Assembly (NCBI GenBank): GCA_964640995.1
Contig: CAZXJJ010000003.1
Span: 206,058-270,057, forward strand
DNA length: 64,000 nt
Source of the DNA: JAAYUH01 sp964640995
Lineage (GTDB): Bacteria > Caldisericota > Caldisericia > B22-G15
Direction of reading: 5' to 3'
Shown here: in pieces, positions 37,287 to 46,950 of the stretch
Layout: the number at the start of each line of letters is the position of its first letter
Numbering within the stretch: position 1 is the first letter of the stretch
Program-made: the position numbers and the translations under genes
Notes under the pieces: model-generated
Told to the model about the DNA's origin: nothing
What the model saw: only the letters and a program-made list of their open reading frames with translations
Databases searched by the model: none

Positions 37287-40200
37287 TTAAGGTCTTCCCA
37301 CTACATCGTGAATAGTTACACCCTCTCTTTTCATGTTAAGAGTTATTCTGAAAGATTGTTTAAAGAAATTTCCATCAAAAATAAGATTTACATTTCCATC
37401 AGCAAAAGCAACAAATGCCTTTCCTGATAAAGGATCAAATTGGAATCTTGTTGAACCATACCAATTTGTATATAGGTTTCTACTTGGCCATACAAATCTC
37501 CATGAATTTGTTGATGGATTTATCTGGAAGAAATATCCTCTTGAAATATTTCTGGCTGTTGGAAGAACTAAACTTGAATTACCAGCAAAATCTATTGCTT
37601 CGACATGGAATGTGTGACCAATTGGAGAACCTGAAAGCGTGTACGATGTTACTGAAGGAGAAACAGTTGCAACAAGTGTACCATTTTTATATATCTTGTA
37701 ACCCCAAATGCCACTTCTTTCATCTGTTGCACTCCAAGAGATAACTGTGTTACCTGAGCTTTCAACCACATTCCAAGTTATAATGGGTGATACAGTATCT
37801 ATAATCAATGGAAAGTCTCTGATGTCATATGTTATAGGACCACCAGTTGGATCAGTTCCTGCCTCAGCTTGAATTCTAAAGAAATAACTTCCATCTGGTA
37901 AAACATTTCCATTTGTATCTCTACCATCCCAAACCCAATCATTATTCCATCCGTACCAATATGTATACCAACCTGTTTGTAAGCCATTTTTTCTGACATA
38001 CGTGTCAACTATAGGTGTTAAAAGTCTTTGTCTTGAACTATTCAAAATTTGAAATTGAATTTCTCTTGTGCCTCTTAATAGTGAAATGAGAGACCACACT
38101 TCATCTTTTATACCATCTCCATTTGGAGATATAGCTATTTTATTTCTTAGGAGTTGATTGTTAAAATCTCTTCCGAGTGGATAAAAAGTTTGACCAACTA
38201 GTTCATAAAGCCATGTATAACCAAACCACCACCAATATTCATCTGGATCGTATGCAATTGGATCGATAACAGGATTACGTGTGTAAAATGGTGTAGGTTG
38301 TCTATGATCATAAGATACATCTTGCCAATCACCATGAAGAATTGCAAAAGGAATATTTAAACTTGGGTGAGGCCCTGGTGAGGTTAAATATATGAAACCA
38401 TCAACGAAAACATTATCAAAAGCTGAGAATAAATTCATATCAAGTTCCATAAAGAACTCGACGCTTCCATTTGCAGGAACTGTTATAGATGTTATTGGAT
38501 TTAAGAATAAATCTCTAAATGTGAAGCCTGTTGTACCATGCATATATAGGTAACTTCTTACATACCAAATCATTCTACGTCCTGATAAATTGTAAGTTAA
38601 TGGAGATGAAGTTCTATTTACAACTCTTATTTTCTCTATGAAGAATGAAGCATATTCACTATCTCCTGTAATCCAAGGAGAATTAGGGTTATTTCCATAT
38701 ACTAAAACTTTATAATTTATAGCATTTAATGCTTTAACCATATCGATTCTTCCTGAACCCTGTAATCTCGGTGAAAATGGAAAACCTGCTATTGTTAAAA
38801 TAGTTGATGTTGTCATAAGAATGTTTTTTATCTCCTCTGGTTTAAGTGTTGGGTCTTTCTCAAGCATAAGTGCTGCTGCACCTGCAACATGAGGTGCTGC
38901 CATCGAGGTTCCAGAATACACTGCATAACCACCATCAGGTACTGTTGAGTAAATAAATCCACCAGGAGCAGATAGTTCTGGTTTTCCTTCCATAAATGGA
39001 GTTAGTCCCCAAGATGTAAATGCAGATGGTTGATTGACTGTTGCTACTGGAGCAGATGACATTAATCCTGTGAATCTAATTCTTGGAGATGTTAAACTTC
39101 TTAAATATAAACCATCAGAGCGTCCTATAAATATTGCAGGTATTGTTATATCACTTGCTAACGCCATAGTAAGAAGAGCATCTCCACCAGTTGCGTGATT
39201 ATGAACAATTGCTGCTATTGCTCCTGCAGCTTGTGCGTTTCTTACTTTAGTAAGAAAAGTTGCACCTCCTCTTTCCATTAAAGCAATTCTTCCAGGAACA
39301 AAATTTGAAAAATCTTCAGGAACGTTTCCAAAACCAACAAATTGAACATCATAAGAAATTGTTGTCCCTAAAACAGTTACAGGATCAGGAGATGGACTAC
39401 CAACAAAATACTCTATACTTACATTTGGTGTTTGACTTGTTTCTAAAGCATATGGAGCTACTACACGAGAGTTATCAGAAGAAGCAACTGAAATAACTGC
39501 TGGTGTTGTTGATGGATCACCTACAACACCAATATCTGGATAGACCATACTTGATCTTCCATTTCCAAAAGTTGGTATCCAAATATAAGGAGAATACTGG
39601 TAATAATCGTTTCCTGCTGATATTGTTACAACAATTCCTGCTCTTACTGCATTAGATATAGCGATCTGTTCAGGGTCATCTGGTTGATTGAATCCACAAT
39701 CAGAACCAAAAGACATGTTTATAACATCAACTCCTAAATTTGTAAGATACTCAAATGCAGCAACAATAGATTCACCTGTTGCAGAACCTAAACATCCTCT
39801 TACTATCTTTGCTGCAACAAGTTTTGCATCTTTTGCAACACCCTTAAGAGTTCCATCTGCTGCAACAATTCCAGCAACATGAGTTCCATGTCCTTGACAA
39901 TCTCTCGGGTCATTATCCCAATCACCAAAATCGTATCCTGCAATTACTTTTGAATTTGGAAATCCTGGACCTCCTAAATCTGGATGATTGTAATCAATTC
40001 CAGTATCAACAATTCCAACAACAATTCCTTGACCAGTATAACCAAGACCACCAGATGGTTGTCCGCCTTGGATTAAAGGAACAGAAAAACTTAAATCCAA
40101 CTTCCATACTCTTGGAAAAGAAATTCTTCTGACATAAGGAATTTTTTCTAGTTTTTTGTATTCGCTAATTGGAATTTCAATTGTTATTTGATTATAGATA

Positions 40201-40583
40201 TTTTTGGTTTTTGTGACAACTTTATAATTAATTTTTAATGAATCAAGATAATTTATAACTTGAGCTTGTTGAAATTCTATTCTGAATGGATTTCCTCTGT
40301 TAACAACTGGTGGCTCTTGAAGTGTTAAGATTAATCTTATTTTACCCTCTTCTTTAACAATCGGTAAATCTGCATAATATTTTGGGATTTTTACTCCATC
40401 AATTACTACATAATTAAGTAGCATTGGAACACCTTTTGTTATGTCTGGAGGTGTTCGATTTAGTTGTAAAAACTCTTCTTCATTTACTAAATCTGGTTCT
40501 GGAGTACTTTTTGCATTAACTCTTAACCCTTGCAGCAATAAAAATAGTAGTAAAATCAAAACAACAATCGCAAGCTTTCTCAT
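37287..40583 (-). CDS. Large secreted subtilisin-like protease (S8, lactocepin-like)
   Basis: A 1098-residue exported protease. Signal peptide 1-24, an I9-like prodomain (about 80-165), then the S8 domain with Asp192 in IVDTGID, His231 in GHGTH and Ser in SGTSMAAPHVAG (about residue 590). A PA domain insertion lies within it (VPGRIALMERGGATFLTKV). The C-terminal part is Ig/FlgD-like (WDGRDTNGNVLPDGSYFFRI, near residue 890), resembling lactocepin tails, then further beta domains. It probably digests extracellular protein. A strong promoter and terminator frame it as a single-gene transcript. The start follows GGAGGAG. Confidence 0.95.
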   Translation of the reverse strand: MRKLAIVVLILLLFLLLQGLRVNAKSTPEPDLVNEEEFLQLNRTPPDITKGVPMLLNYVVIDGVKIPKYYADLPIVKEEGKIRLILTLQEPPVVNRGNPFRIEFQQAQVINYLDSLKINYKVVTKTKNIYNQITIEIPISEYKKLEKIPYVRRISFPRVWKLDLSFSVPLIQGGQPSGGLGYTGQGIVVGIVDTGIDYNHPDLGGPGFPNSKVIAGYDFGDWDNDPRDCQGHGTHVAGIVAADGTLKGVAKDAKLVAAKIVRGCLGSATGESIVAAFEYLTNLGVDVINMSFGSDCGFNQPDDPEQIAISNAVRAGIVVTISAGNDYYQYSPYIWIPTFGNGRSSMVYPDIGVVGDPSTTPAVISVASSDNSRVVAPYALETSQTPNVSIEYFVGSPSPDPVTVLGTTISYDVQFVGFGNVPEDFSNFVPGRIALMERGGATFLTKVRNAQAAGAIAAIVHNHATGGDALLTMALASDITIPAIFIGRSDGLYLRSLTSPRIRFTGLMSSAPVATVNQPSAFTSWGLTPFMEGKPELSAPGGFIYSTVPDGGYAVYSGTSMAAPHVAGAAALMLEKDPTLKPEEIKNILMTTSTILTIAGFPFSPRLQGSGRIDMVKALNAINYKVLVYGNNPNSPWITGDSEYASFFIEKIRVVNRTSSPLTYNLSGRRMIWYVRSYLYMHGTTGFTFRDLFLNPITSITVPANGSVEFFMELDMNLFSAFDNVFVDGFIYLTSPGPHPSLNIPFAILHGDWQDVSYDHRQPTPFYTRNPVIDPIAYDPDEYWWWFGYTWLYELVGQTFYPLGRDFNNQLLRNKIAISPNGDGIKDEVWSLISLLRGTREIQFQILNSSRQRLLTPIVDTYVRKNGLQTGWYTYWYGWNNDWVWDGRDTNGNVLPDGSYFFRIQAEAGTDPTGGPITYDIRDFPLIIDTVSPIITWNVVESSGNTVISWSATDERSGIWGYKIYKNGTLVATVSPSVTSYTLSGSPIGHTFHVEAIDFAGNSSLVLPTARNISRGYFFQINPSTNSWRFVWPSRNLYTNWYGSTRFQFDPLSGKAFVAFADGNVNLIFDGNFFKQSFRITLNMKREGVTIHDVVGRP

Positions 40584-40612
40584 AACTCCTCCAATTTTTA
40601 TAATTTAGATAC

Positions 40613-40640
40613 ATTATAAACCTTTAATTGTTTTTGTCAA
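40613..40640 (-). promoter_or_regulatory. Consensus sigma-70 promoter of the subtilase gene
   Basis: On the minus strand TTGACA and TATAAT match the consensus exactly with a 16-base spacer. They lie 30 to 57 bases upstream of the ATG at 40583, with GGAGGAG before it. Confidence 0.9.
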
Positions 40641-40704
40641 GATATTTCCAAATTTAGATATTATCATAAACAAAATTTTGATTGTTATAGACAAAATTAT
40701 AACT

Positions 40705-43134
40705 TTAAATAATAAGGTTAATTGTAGAATTTTCTGCAAAAGCAAGGTAAGTTCCAACTCCCCCCTCTTCAATTCCATCAATGAGTTCTTCTCTTTTTAT
40801 TCCCATTAAATCCATTGTCATACTGCAAGCAATAATTTTTCCACCATTTTTAATGAAAGTTTCAAGAAGTTCATCTGGTTGCATAACATTATATTTTTTC
40901 ATGATTCCCTTGATCATTTTTGTTCCAATTCCTAACATGTTCATTTTAGATAAAGTCAATTTTTTTGCTCCTCTTGGCATCATCATTCCAAACATTTTTT
41001 CAACAAAACTCTTTTTAACTTGAACCTTAAAATCCTTTCTTAAAACATTCAAACCCCAAAATGTACAAAAAATTGAAACTTTTTTACCCATAGAAAGAGC
41101 CCCATTTCCAATAATCAAAGATGCCATAACTTTATCAAAATCATTTGAAAATAGAATTATTGAAACTGAATCACTTCTTTGTTTTTGAGTTATTTTTTCT
41201 AAAACATCTTGAGGTTTCTCTTTTTTAAGAAGTGCTTTGATTGCTTTTCCTTTTTCAAGATTAAGAAGTGAAAGGCCTTTGCTTTGAGCATAAGATTTTA
41301 TATCATTATAAAATCCTGGATCAGTTGCTTCAACTTCAATTAAAGTTCCTTCACTAACCTTATCAAGAGTCTCTTTAAGCTTCATAAGTGGTCCTGGACA
41401 AGAAAGTCCTCTAGCATCAACTTTAACTATCTCTTCACCTTTTTTTATTTCACTCATTTCTTTTTTAAACTCTAACTCTTTTTTTGTGCTTTTTTCTCCT
41501 CCAAAACAAGAGGAGTAAAATGTTAAACCACCTGAAAGATATTTTGCATTAAATCCATTTTCTAGAAGAAGTCTTAAAGCATTATATGCTCTTTGACCTT
41601 TTCCACAGCACACAATATAAAGTTTATTTTTTTCGAGTTCATTTAATCTATTCCTTAATTCTGTCAAAGGAATGTTAATTGAATTTTCGAGTTTGCTTGC
41701 AAAGGTCTCTTCTTTTTCTCTTATATCAAGAAGCGCTGCTCCTTTTTTAACCAACTCATCAATCTCGAAAATCGAAACTTTTGGAGCAATACCTGAAAGA
41801 TCATCTTCAGCCATAGTTCCAATAATGTTTAGAGGATTTTTTGCATGCCCATACTGAGGAGAATATGCAAAATCGATATCCTTTAGTTCTGTTATTTTTG
41901 AATTAAATCTCATTGCTGTTGCAAGTGAGTTTATAATTGTATCTACTCCATCAAAGCCTACTGCTTGCCCTCCTAATATTTTTCCAGTTTTTGCTTCATA
42001 AAAAACTTTTATATAAAGTGGATATGCATCTGGGAAGTAACCTGCATGATTTAAAGTTGAGAGACATTCAAATTTATAATTGATTCCTAATTTTTCCAAA
42101 GTTTGGGAGTTTAATCCAGTTGAAGCACCAGTTATATTAAAAATTTTAACAATTGCTGTTCCCATTGAACCAAGATATTTTGAGTTTATTCCGCAAATAT
42201 TATCCGCTGCAACTCTTGCCTGTTTGTGAGTTGGACCTGCAAGAGGAATTCTTGTTTTTGTTCCTGAAACAAAATTTACTATCTCAACCGCATCTCCAAT
42301 TGCAAAAATATTTGGTTCAGATGTTCTCATAAATTCATCTACCAAAATTCCACCTGTTTCACCAATCAAAAGACCTGCATCTTTCGCAAGAGTGATTTCG
42401 GGTCTTACACCAATTGAAAAAATTACAAAATCACTTGATATTCCCACTCCATTTTCTAAAACTGTTTCTATTTTTTCGTCTTTTTCTTTAAACTCTTTTA
42501 CAGCAGAACCTAAAAAAAGATCTACCTCATTTAATTCAATTTCATCATGAATGTAAGATATTAAATCTTTATCAAGAAAAGATAAAACCTGAGGAAGTGC
42601 TTCAACTAAATTAACCTTAACCCCTTTTCTTACCAAATTTTCTGTAACCTCAATTCCAATAAATCCTCCTCCAACAACCGTTGCTTCTTTTTTTCCACTA
42701 TCTATTTGCTCCACAATTTTATCTGCATCTCCGATTGTTCTTAAAGTGAAAATTTTTGAAGATTCAATCCCTGGAATTTTTGGTTTTAAAGGTGAAGCAC
42801 CAGGAGATAAAACTAAGAAGTCATAATACTCTTCAAACTCTTCTTGAGTTTCCAAATTTTTAACTAAAACTTTTTTCTCTTGAGGGAAAATTTTTATTAC
42901 CTCATGCCTTGTGTATGCATCTATGTTATATTTTTTTTTCATATCATCTGGAGTTGTAACAAAAAGCCTCTCTCTTGGAACAAGACCACCAATATAATAT
43001 GGAATTCCACAATTTGCATAAGATATAAAATAATCTCTCTCATAAATTTTAATCTCTGCATCACTCTTTAACCTTCTTATTCTCGTTGCACAAGTTGCTC
43101 CACCAGCAACACCACCAACTATTATTACTTTCAT
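40705..43134 (-). CDS. CoA-disulfide/NADH-persulfide reductase fused to rhodanese, TusA and DsrE-like domains
   Basis: Flavoenzyme for sulfane sulfur or CoA-persulfide reduction, with four fused parts in 809 residues. The pyridine-nucleotide disulfide oxidoreductase (1-445) has GGVAGGATCATRIRRL and active Cys42 in SYANCGIPYYIGG. The rhodanese domain (about 455-545) has the active Cys in YIVCCGKGQRAYN. A TusA domain (about 570-645) has VDARGLSCPGPLMKLKETL. A C-terminal DsrE2-like domain (about 655-809) has FSNDFDKVMASLIIGNGA. The fusion suggests sulfur transfer between domains before reduction with NAD(P)H. The stand-alone gene has a GAGAGGA-type ribosome-binding site and no operon partners. 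Such proteins are known from sulfur-respiring thermophiles; direct function here is inferred. Confidence 0.9.
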   Translation of the reverse strand: MKVIIVGGVAGGATCATRIRRLKSDAEIKIYERDYFISYANCGIPYYIGGLVPRERLFVTTPDDMKKKYNIDAYTRHEVIKIFPQEKKVLVKNLETQEEFEEYYDFLVLSPGASPLKPKIPGIESSKIFTLRTIGDADKIVEQIDSGKKEATVVGGGFIGIEVTENLVRKGVKVNLVEALPQVLSFLDKDLISYIHDEIELNEVDLFLGSAVKEFKEKDEKIETVLENGVGISSDFVIFSIGVRPEITLAKDAGLLIGETGGILVDEFMRTSEPNIFAIGDAVEIVNFVSGTKTRIPLAGPTHKQARVAADNICGINSKYLGSMGTAIVKIFNITGASTGLNSQTLEKLGINYKFECLSTLNHAGYFPDAYPLYIKVFYEAKTGKILGGQAVGFDGVDTIINSLATAMRFNSKITELKDIDFAYSPQYGHAKNPLNIIGTMAEDDLSGIAPKVSIFEIDELVKKGAALLDIREKEETFASKLENSINIPLTELRNRLNELEKNKLYIVCCGKGQRAYNALRLLLENGFNAKYLSGGLTFYSSCFGGEKSTKKELEFKKEMSEIKKGEEIVKVDARGLSCPGPLMKLKETLDKVSEGTLIEVEATDPGFYNDIKSYAQSKGLSLLNLEKGKAIKALLKKEKPQDVLEKITQKQRSDSVSIILFSNDFDKVMASLIIGNGALSMGKKVSIFCTFWGLNVLRKDFKVQVKKSFVEKMFGMMMPRGAKKLTLSKMNMLGIGTKMIKGIMKKYNVMQPDELLETFIKNGGKIIACSMTMDLMGIKREELIDGIEEGGVGTYLAFAENSTINLII

Positions 43135-43231
43135 ATTCTCTCCTTTCCTATAAAAATATAAGATTCTAAAACCATTGTATCAAAATAAAATTCTCTTGAC
43201 AAAAATTTTAAATTTGATAAGTTTATAAAAA

Positions 43232-43873
43232 ATGGATTATCTATATAAAAACTTGGATAAAATTTTTTCAAGAACTCTTGAACATTTTCATATTGTATCT
43301 ATATCTCTATTATTGTCTATTTTTTTTGGTATTTTAATTGGAGTTCTGATTTCTAAAAATGAAAAATTAGCAGGTTTTGTTTTGAAAATTATAAGTACTC
43401 TTTTTACAATTCCATCTCTTTCTCTTTTTGGAATTTTAATTGTGATTTTATCCCCACTAAAAATAGGAATTGGAAAAATTCCTGCAATTATAGCTCTTTT
43501 TATATATACTCTTCTTCCTATAACAAGAAACACTTATACTGCAATTATAAATATTGACAAAGGAATAATTGAAAGTGCAATGGGAATGGGAATGAAAAAC
43601 AGAGAAATAATATTTAAAGTCATTTTTCCTCTTGCAGTTCCATATCTTATGGCTGGAATTAGAGTTGGATTTGTTTTAGGAATTGGAGTTGGAGTAGTCT
43701 CATTTTTAATTGGAGCAGGTGGCCTTGGATATTTTATTTTTGAAGGAATTGAGAGAAGCAATAAAAATATGATATTAACAGGAGTTTTTTTGATCTCTTT
43801 ATTAAGTATATTAATAAATTATATTTTATATTTCTTAGAGAAATTTTTAACTCCAAAAGGAGTTAGAATATGA
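43232..43873 (+). CDS. Osmoprotectant ABC transporter permease (OpuCB/OpuCD family)
   Basis: Binding-protein-dependent permease of the glycine betaine/choline/carnitine importers, 213 residues with about six membrane helices. The EAA-loop reads ESAMGMGMKNREIIFKVIFPLAVP (near residue 120), the contact point to the ATPase. It begins with SISLLLSIFFGILIGVLI. There is no ribosome-binding site and AT-rich sequence lies directly before the ATG; a TTGACA lies at 43196-43201 but the -10 is unclear. The ATGA overlap with the ATPase gene implies coupling. The first of two permeases in this operon. Confidence 0.9.
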   Translation: MDYLYKNLDKIFSRTLEHFHIVSISLLLSIFFGILIGVLISKNEKLAGFVLKIISTLFTIPSLSLFGILIVILSPLKIGIGKIPAIIALFIYTLLPITRNTYTAIINIDKGIIESAMGMGMKNREIIFKVIFPLAVPYLMAGIRVGFVLGIGVGVVSFLIGAGGLGYFIFEGIERSNKNMILTGVFLISLLSILINYILYFLEKFLTPKGVRI

Positions 43874-44946
43874 TTGAATTTAAAAATGTTTCAAAAAGGT
43901 ATAAAGAGAGTTTTGTTGTTAAAAACTTAAGTTTTGAATTTAATATTGGTGAAATTTCTATAATCATTGGACCATCTGGTTGTGGAAAAACAACAACACT
44001 TAAAATGATAAACAAGTTGATTGAGCCAACTCAGGGAGAAATTTTTATAAATAAAAAATCTATTTTTGATTTTGATGAAATCTCTTTGAGAAGAAGTATA
44101 GGTTATGTAATTCAAGAGGTTGGTCTTTTTCCACACTATACAATCTTTCAAAACATTTCTCTTATTCCAAATCTTTTAGGTTGGAATAAGAAAAAAATTG
44201 AAAAAAGAGTGTATGAGATGATGGAACTAATAAATCTTCCTCTTGATTATCTTAATAAATATCCTAAGGAACTTTCTGGTGGTGAAAAACAAAGGGTTGG
44301 TGTTGCAAGGGCACTTGCTGGAGACCCAGATATTCTTCTTATGGATGAGCCATTTGGAGCAATTGACCCGATAAATAGAAAAGCACTTCAAGATTTTTTC
44401 ATTGAAATTCAAAAAACTTTAAAGAAAACAGTCGTTTTTGTAACACATGATATTATTGAAGCAATTAAACTTGGGGATAAAATCCTTGTTATGAAAGAGG
44501 GTTCGATGGTTCAATTTGATAAGCCAGAAAATATATTGAAAAATCCTAAAAACTCTTTTGTTGAAGAACTTTTAGGTGGAAACAGAAAACTTCTTGTTAT
44601 GTCTTTGAAAAAAGTTTCAAATTTTTTGAAAAAAGATTTTAAAATTATTGAAAAAAGTGAATTAGAAAAAATAGAGAATTTTAATGAAAGTGTATTCTTA
44701 ATAAAAGATCAAGATAAAGTGATAAATTATGTTTTAAAAGATGAGTTTTTAAAGGGAAGAAAATGCATTAGAAATATCATTTTAATTAATGAAAATGAAA
44801 ATTTACTTGAAACAATAATTCTCCTATTGAATAAGGGAGAAAAAATTGCAATTGTAAAATGTATGGAGAGGGGTTTTATGGGTTATGTTAGATTAGATGA
44901 TATGATTAAAATTTTTGAGAAAGAGGATGAATTATCTAATAAGTAA
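43870..44946 (+). CDS. Osmoprotectant ABC transporter ATPase (OpuCA-like)
   Basis: ATP-binding subunit that drives osmoprotectant uptake. Walker A is GPSGCGKTTTLKMIN (residues about 35-49), Q-loop VIQEVGLFPHYT, signature LSGGEKQRVGVARAL and Walker B ILLMDEPFGAID, with a His-loop FVTHDIIEA. The C-terminal 120 residues are the CBS-like region that senses ionic strength in OpuA-type systems, here degenerate. Length is 358 residues. It overlaps the first permease by four bases and the second by about 20 bases. All four genes form one transcript. Confidence 0.93.
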   Translation: MIEFKNVSKRYKESFVVKNLSFEFNIGEISIIIGPSGCGKTTTLKMINKLIEPTQGEIFINKKSIFDFDEISLRRSIGYVIQEVGLFPHYTIFQNISLIPNLLGWNKKKIEKRVYEMMELINLPLDYLNKYPKELSGGEKQRVGVARALAGDPDILLMDEPFGAIDPINRKALQDFFIEIQKTLKKTVVFVTHDIIEAIKLGDKILVMKEGSMVQFDKPENILKNPKNSFVEELLGGNRKLLVMSLKKVSNFLKKDFKIIEKSELEKIENFNESVFLIKDQDKVINYVLKDEFLKGRKCIRNIILINENENLLETIILLLNKGEKIAIVKCMERGFMGYVRLDDMIKIFEKEDELSNK

Positions 44947-45547
44947 CTTTTATGATATTTTAAATTTAACAAAAAATCACCTTTTAGTGACATTTTTATC
45001 AACTATACCTGCAATTTTTTTTGGTGTTATTATAGGAATTATATTTTCAAGAGAAAAGGTGCTTAAAATTGGGGAGATTATTTTAAACTTTTTTGGAACT
45101 CTTCAATCAATTCCAAGTGTTGCTTTTATCGCACTTCTTTTTACATACACTGGAATCGGATTAAAAACAGCAGTATTAGCACTTTTTCTTTATTCAATTG
45201 TACCAATAACTTATAACACTTTATCCTCAATTAAAATTATCCCTAAAGAAGTAATTGAGGCAGGAAGAGGAATGGGGCTCACAAATTTTGAGATTTTAAG
45301 AAAAATAGAAATTCCAATAGCACTTAAAGGAATTTTATCAGGAATTAAAACATCAATTACAATAAATATTGCAACAGCAACTGTTGCAACAGTAATTGGT
45401 GTTGATACCTTAGGAAAAATAATATTAATTGGTTTAAGAGTTAGAAGGTTTGACATGCTTTGGATTGGAGGAATAATAATTGCACTTCTCGCTATTTTAT
45501 TCGATTACATTTTAGAGAAATTAGAGAAAAAAATTATTAGGTGGTAA
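44927..45547 (+). CDS. Second osmoprotectant ABC permease
   Basis: 206 residues with about six membrane helices. The EAA loop is EAGRGMGLTNFEILRKIEIPIAL (residues near 110). The ATG at 44927 is chosen because upstream bases would only offer an in-frame TTG at 44915; the AAAGAGG site is too close to the ATG, so the exact start is uncertain. It overlaps the ATPase by about 20 bases. Two permeases plus ATPase and binding protein match the OpuC architecture. Osmoprotectant choice cannot be told from sequence. Confidence 0.88.
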   Translation: MNYLISNFYDILNLTKNHLLVTFLSTIPAIFFGVIIGIIFSREKVLKIGEIILNFFGTLQSIPSVAFIALLFTYTGIGLKTAVLALFLYSIVPITYNTLSSIKIIPKEVIEAGRGMGLTNFEILRKIEIPIALKGILSGIKTSITINIATATVATVIGVDTLGKIILIGLRVRRFDMLWIGGIIIALLAILFDYILEKLEKKIIRW

Positions 45548-45603
45548 GAAAATTTTTGAAAAAATTTTTCAATTATGATATTATTTTAAATTAAGGAGGA
45601 TTT

Positions 45604-46512
45604 ATGAAAAAAGTTTTAACAATTTTATTATTAATTTTTATAATAAGTTTTTCTTTTTATGGTTGCACTAAGAAAACAGAGATTAAAGAGATAACTCTTG
45701 GGGCAAAAGCATTTACAGAGGGATACATTCTAGGATATCTTGCATCTACTCTTCTTCAAGAAAATGGTTTTAAGGTAAAAGAAAATTTTGGAATGCAAAC
45801 TTTTGTTATTAGAGAAGCACTTTTAAACAAACAGATCGATGGATATTTTGAATATACTGGAACTGCTTGGTCTGCATTTTTTAAAAAAGATTATTTAATT
45901 AGAGACCCAATTGAACTTTTTAATGAAGTTAAAAAATATGATGAGAAAAATGGTATAGTTTGGATAAATAGAATTGATTTTAATGATACTTATGCGCTTG
46001 CCATAAGAGAAGAGGATAAAGAAAAATTTGGAAAAACCCTATCTTCTCTTGCAGAGTATGTTAATAAAAATCCTGGAAAGGTTAAATTTGCGATAGATCA
46101 TGAGTTTTATGAAAGACCAGATGGTTTTGATGCTCTATCAAAGTTTTATGAAATGAAATACTCAAAAAGTGATATAGTAACAATGGATATAGGGCTAACT
46201 TACCCTGCAATTGTTGATAAAACAAAAGGTATTGATGTTGCAATGGTTTTTTCAACAGATGGTCAACTTAAAAAATATAATCTTTTTGTTTTGGAAGATG
46301 ACAAAAATTTCTTTCCAATATATAACCCTGCATTTTCTATAAGAAAAGAAGTTTTTGAAAAATATCCTGAAATAGAAAAAATTTTGGAACCTTTAACAAA
46401 AGTTTTAAAAACAGAGGATATAACAGACTTAAATTATCAGGTTGATGTTTTGGGAAAGGATGAAAGAGAAGTTGCAAAAGAGTATCTTAAATTAAAAGGT
46501 CTGATCAAATAG
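45604..46512 (+). CDS. Osmoprotectant-binding lipoprotein (OpuCC/ProX family)
   Basis: Substrate-binding protein of the osmoprotectant importer, 302 residues. The signal peptide ends at a lipobox with SFYGC (Cys about residue 21), so it is anchored as a lipoprotein. The mature part begins TLGAKAFTEGYILGYLAS, typical of the QAT/OpuC family, and DIGLTYPAIVDKTKGIDVAM near the hinge. The aromatic-cage residues cannot be assigned without a structure. It has its own AAGGAGG site 57 bases after the second permease, so it may be translated better than the membrane subunits. The region 46513-46575 has only a weak AGTC/GACT pairing. Confidence 0.9.
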   Translation: MKKVLTILLLIFIISFSFYGCTKKTEIKEITLGAKAFTEGYILGYLASTLLQENGFKVKENFGMQTFVIREALLNKQIDGYFEYTGTAWSAFFKKDYLIRDPIELFNEVKKYDEKNGIVWINRIDFNDTYALAIREEDKEKFGKTLSSLAEYVNKNPGKVKFAIDHEFYERPDGFDALSKFYEMKYSKSDIVTMDIGLTYPAIVDKTKGIDVAMVFSTDGQLKKYNLFVLEDDKNFFPIYNPAFSIRKEVFEKYPEIEKILEPLTKVLKTEDITDLNYQVDVLGKDEREVAKEYLKLKGLIK

Positions 46513-46575
46513 AGTCGATTTTTTTTTAGACTTAATATTAACTTGATAATATAGTGTAAAACAATAAAGTAAAAT

Positions 46576-46950
46576 TTAAGGTTCAAAATAAAAATTACTA
46601 GATAAGACTCTTTTAATAAAAAGATTGTTTTTATTTATCATTTTTTCTATTTCATCTTCAGTATAAATAAAAAGATCAACAGGTATTGAAACATTTTTAT
46701 TAAAGAAATCTAAAAATTCTGGAATTCTATCAAAAAATCTTTTATATTGAGATTCTTTTAATATGATTAAAATATCAGCATCGCTTCCAATTCCAAATCT
46801 TTCATCTATTATGGAACCAAAAATTATAATTTTTGTTATATCATCTCTTATATTCAAAAGTTTCTGAATTGCTTCTATAAGTTCATTTAAAATTTCTTTT
46901 TTATTTTTATAAAAATTTCTTGATAAAAGAGATAATTTTTTCACAAGCAT
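46576..46950 (-). CDS. mntA: MNT-type nucleotidyltransferase, antitoxin-like
   Basis: Minimal nucleotidyltransferase, 124 residues from the ATG at 46950. The catalytic pattern is FGSIIDERFGIGSDADILI (near residue 50), matching the GS ... GSDxDL motif; the second strand has PVDLFIYTEDE. In HEPN/MNT pairs the MNT protein adds AMPs to a tyrosine of the HEPN toxin and thereby silences it, where tested. The start lies inside the HEPN gene, overlapping by 44 bases, typical of such pairs. Length is normal. The alternative longer frame from 47046 is a shadow of the HEPN gene. Confidence 0.85.
   Translation of the reverse strand: MLVKKLSLLSRNFYKNKKEILNELIEAIQKLLNIRDDITKIIIFGSIIDERFGIGSDADILIILKESQYKRFFDRIPEFLDFFNKNVSIPVDLFIYTEDEIEKMINKNNLFIKRVLSSNFYFEP

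Noticed and set aside
43196..43231. Promoter TTGACA for the OpuC operon
   Set aside because: The next TATAAA is 22 bases away, spacing too long; a GATAAG alternative is too near. Not listed as a feature.
46513..46575. Hairpin AGTC/GACT after the osmoprotectant-binding gene as a terminator
   Set aside because: Only four pairs, too weak to support.
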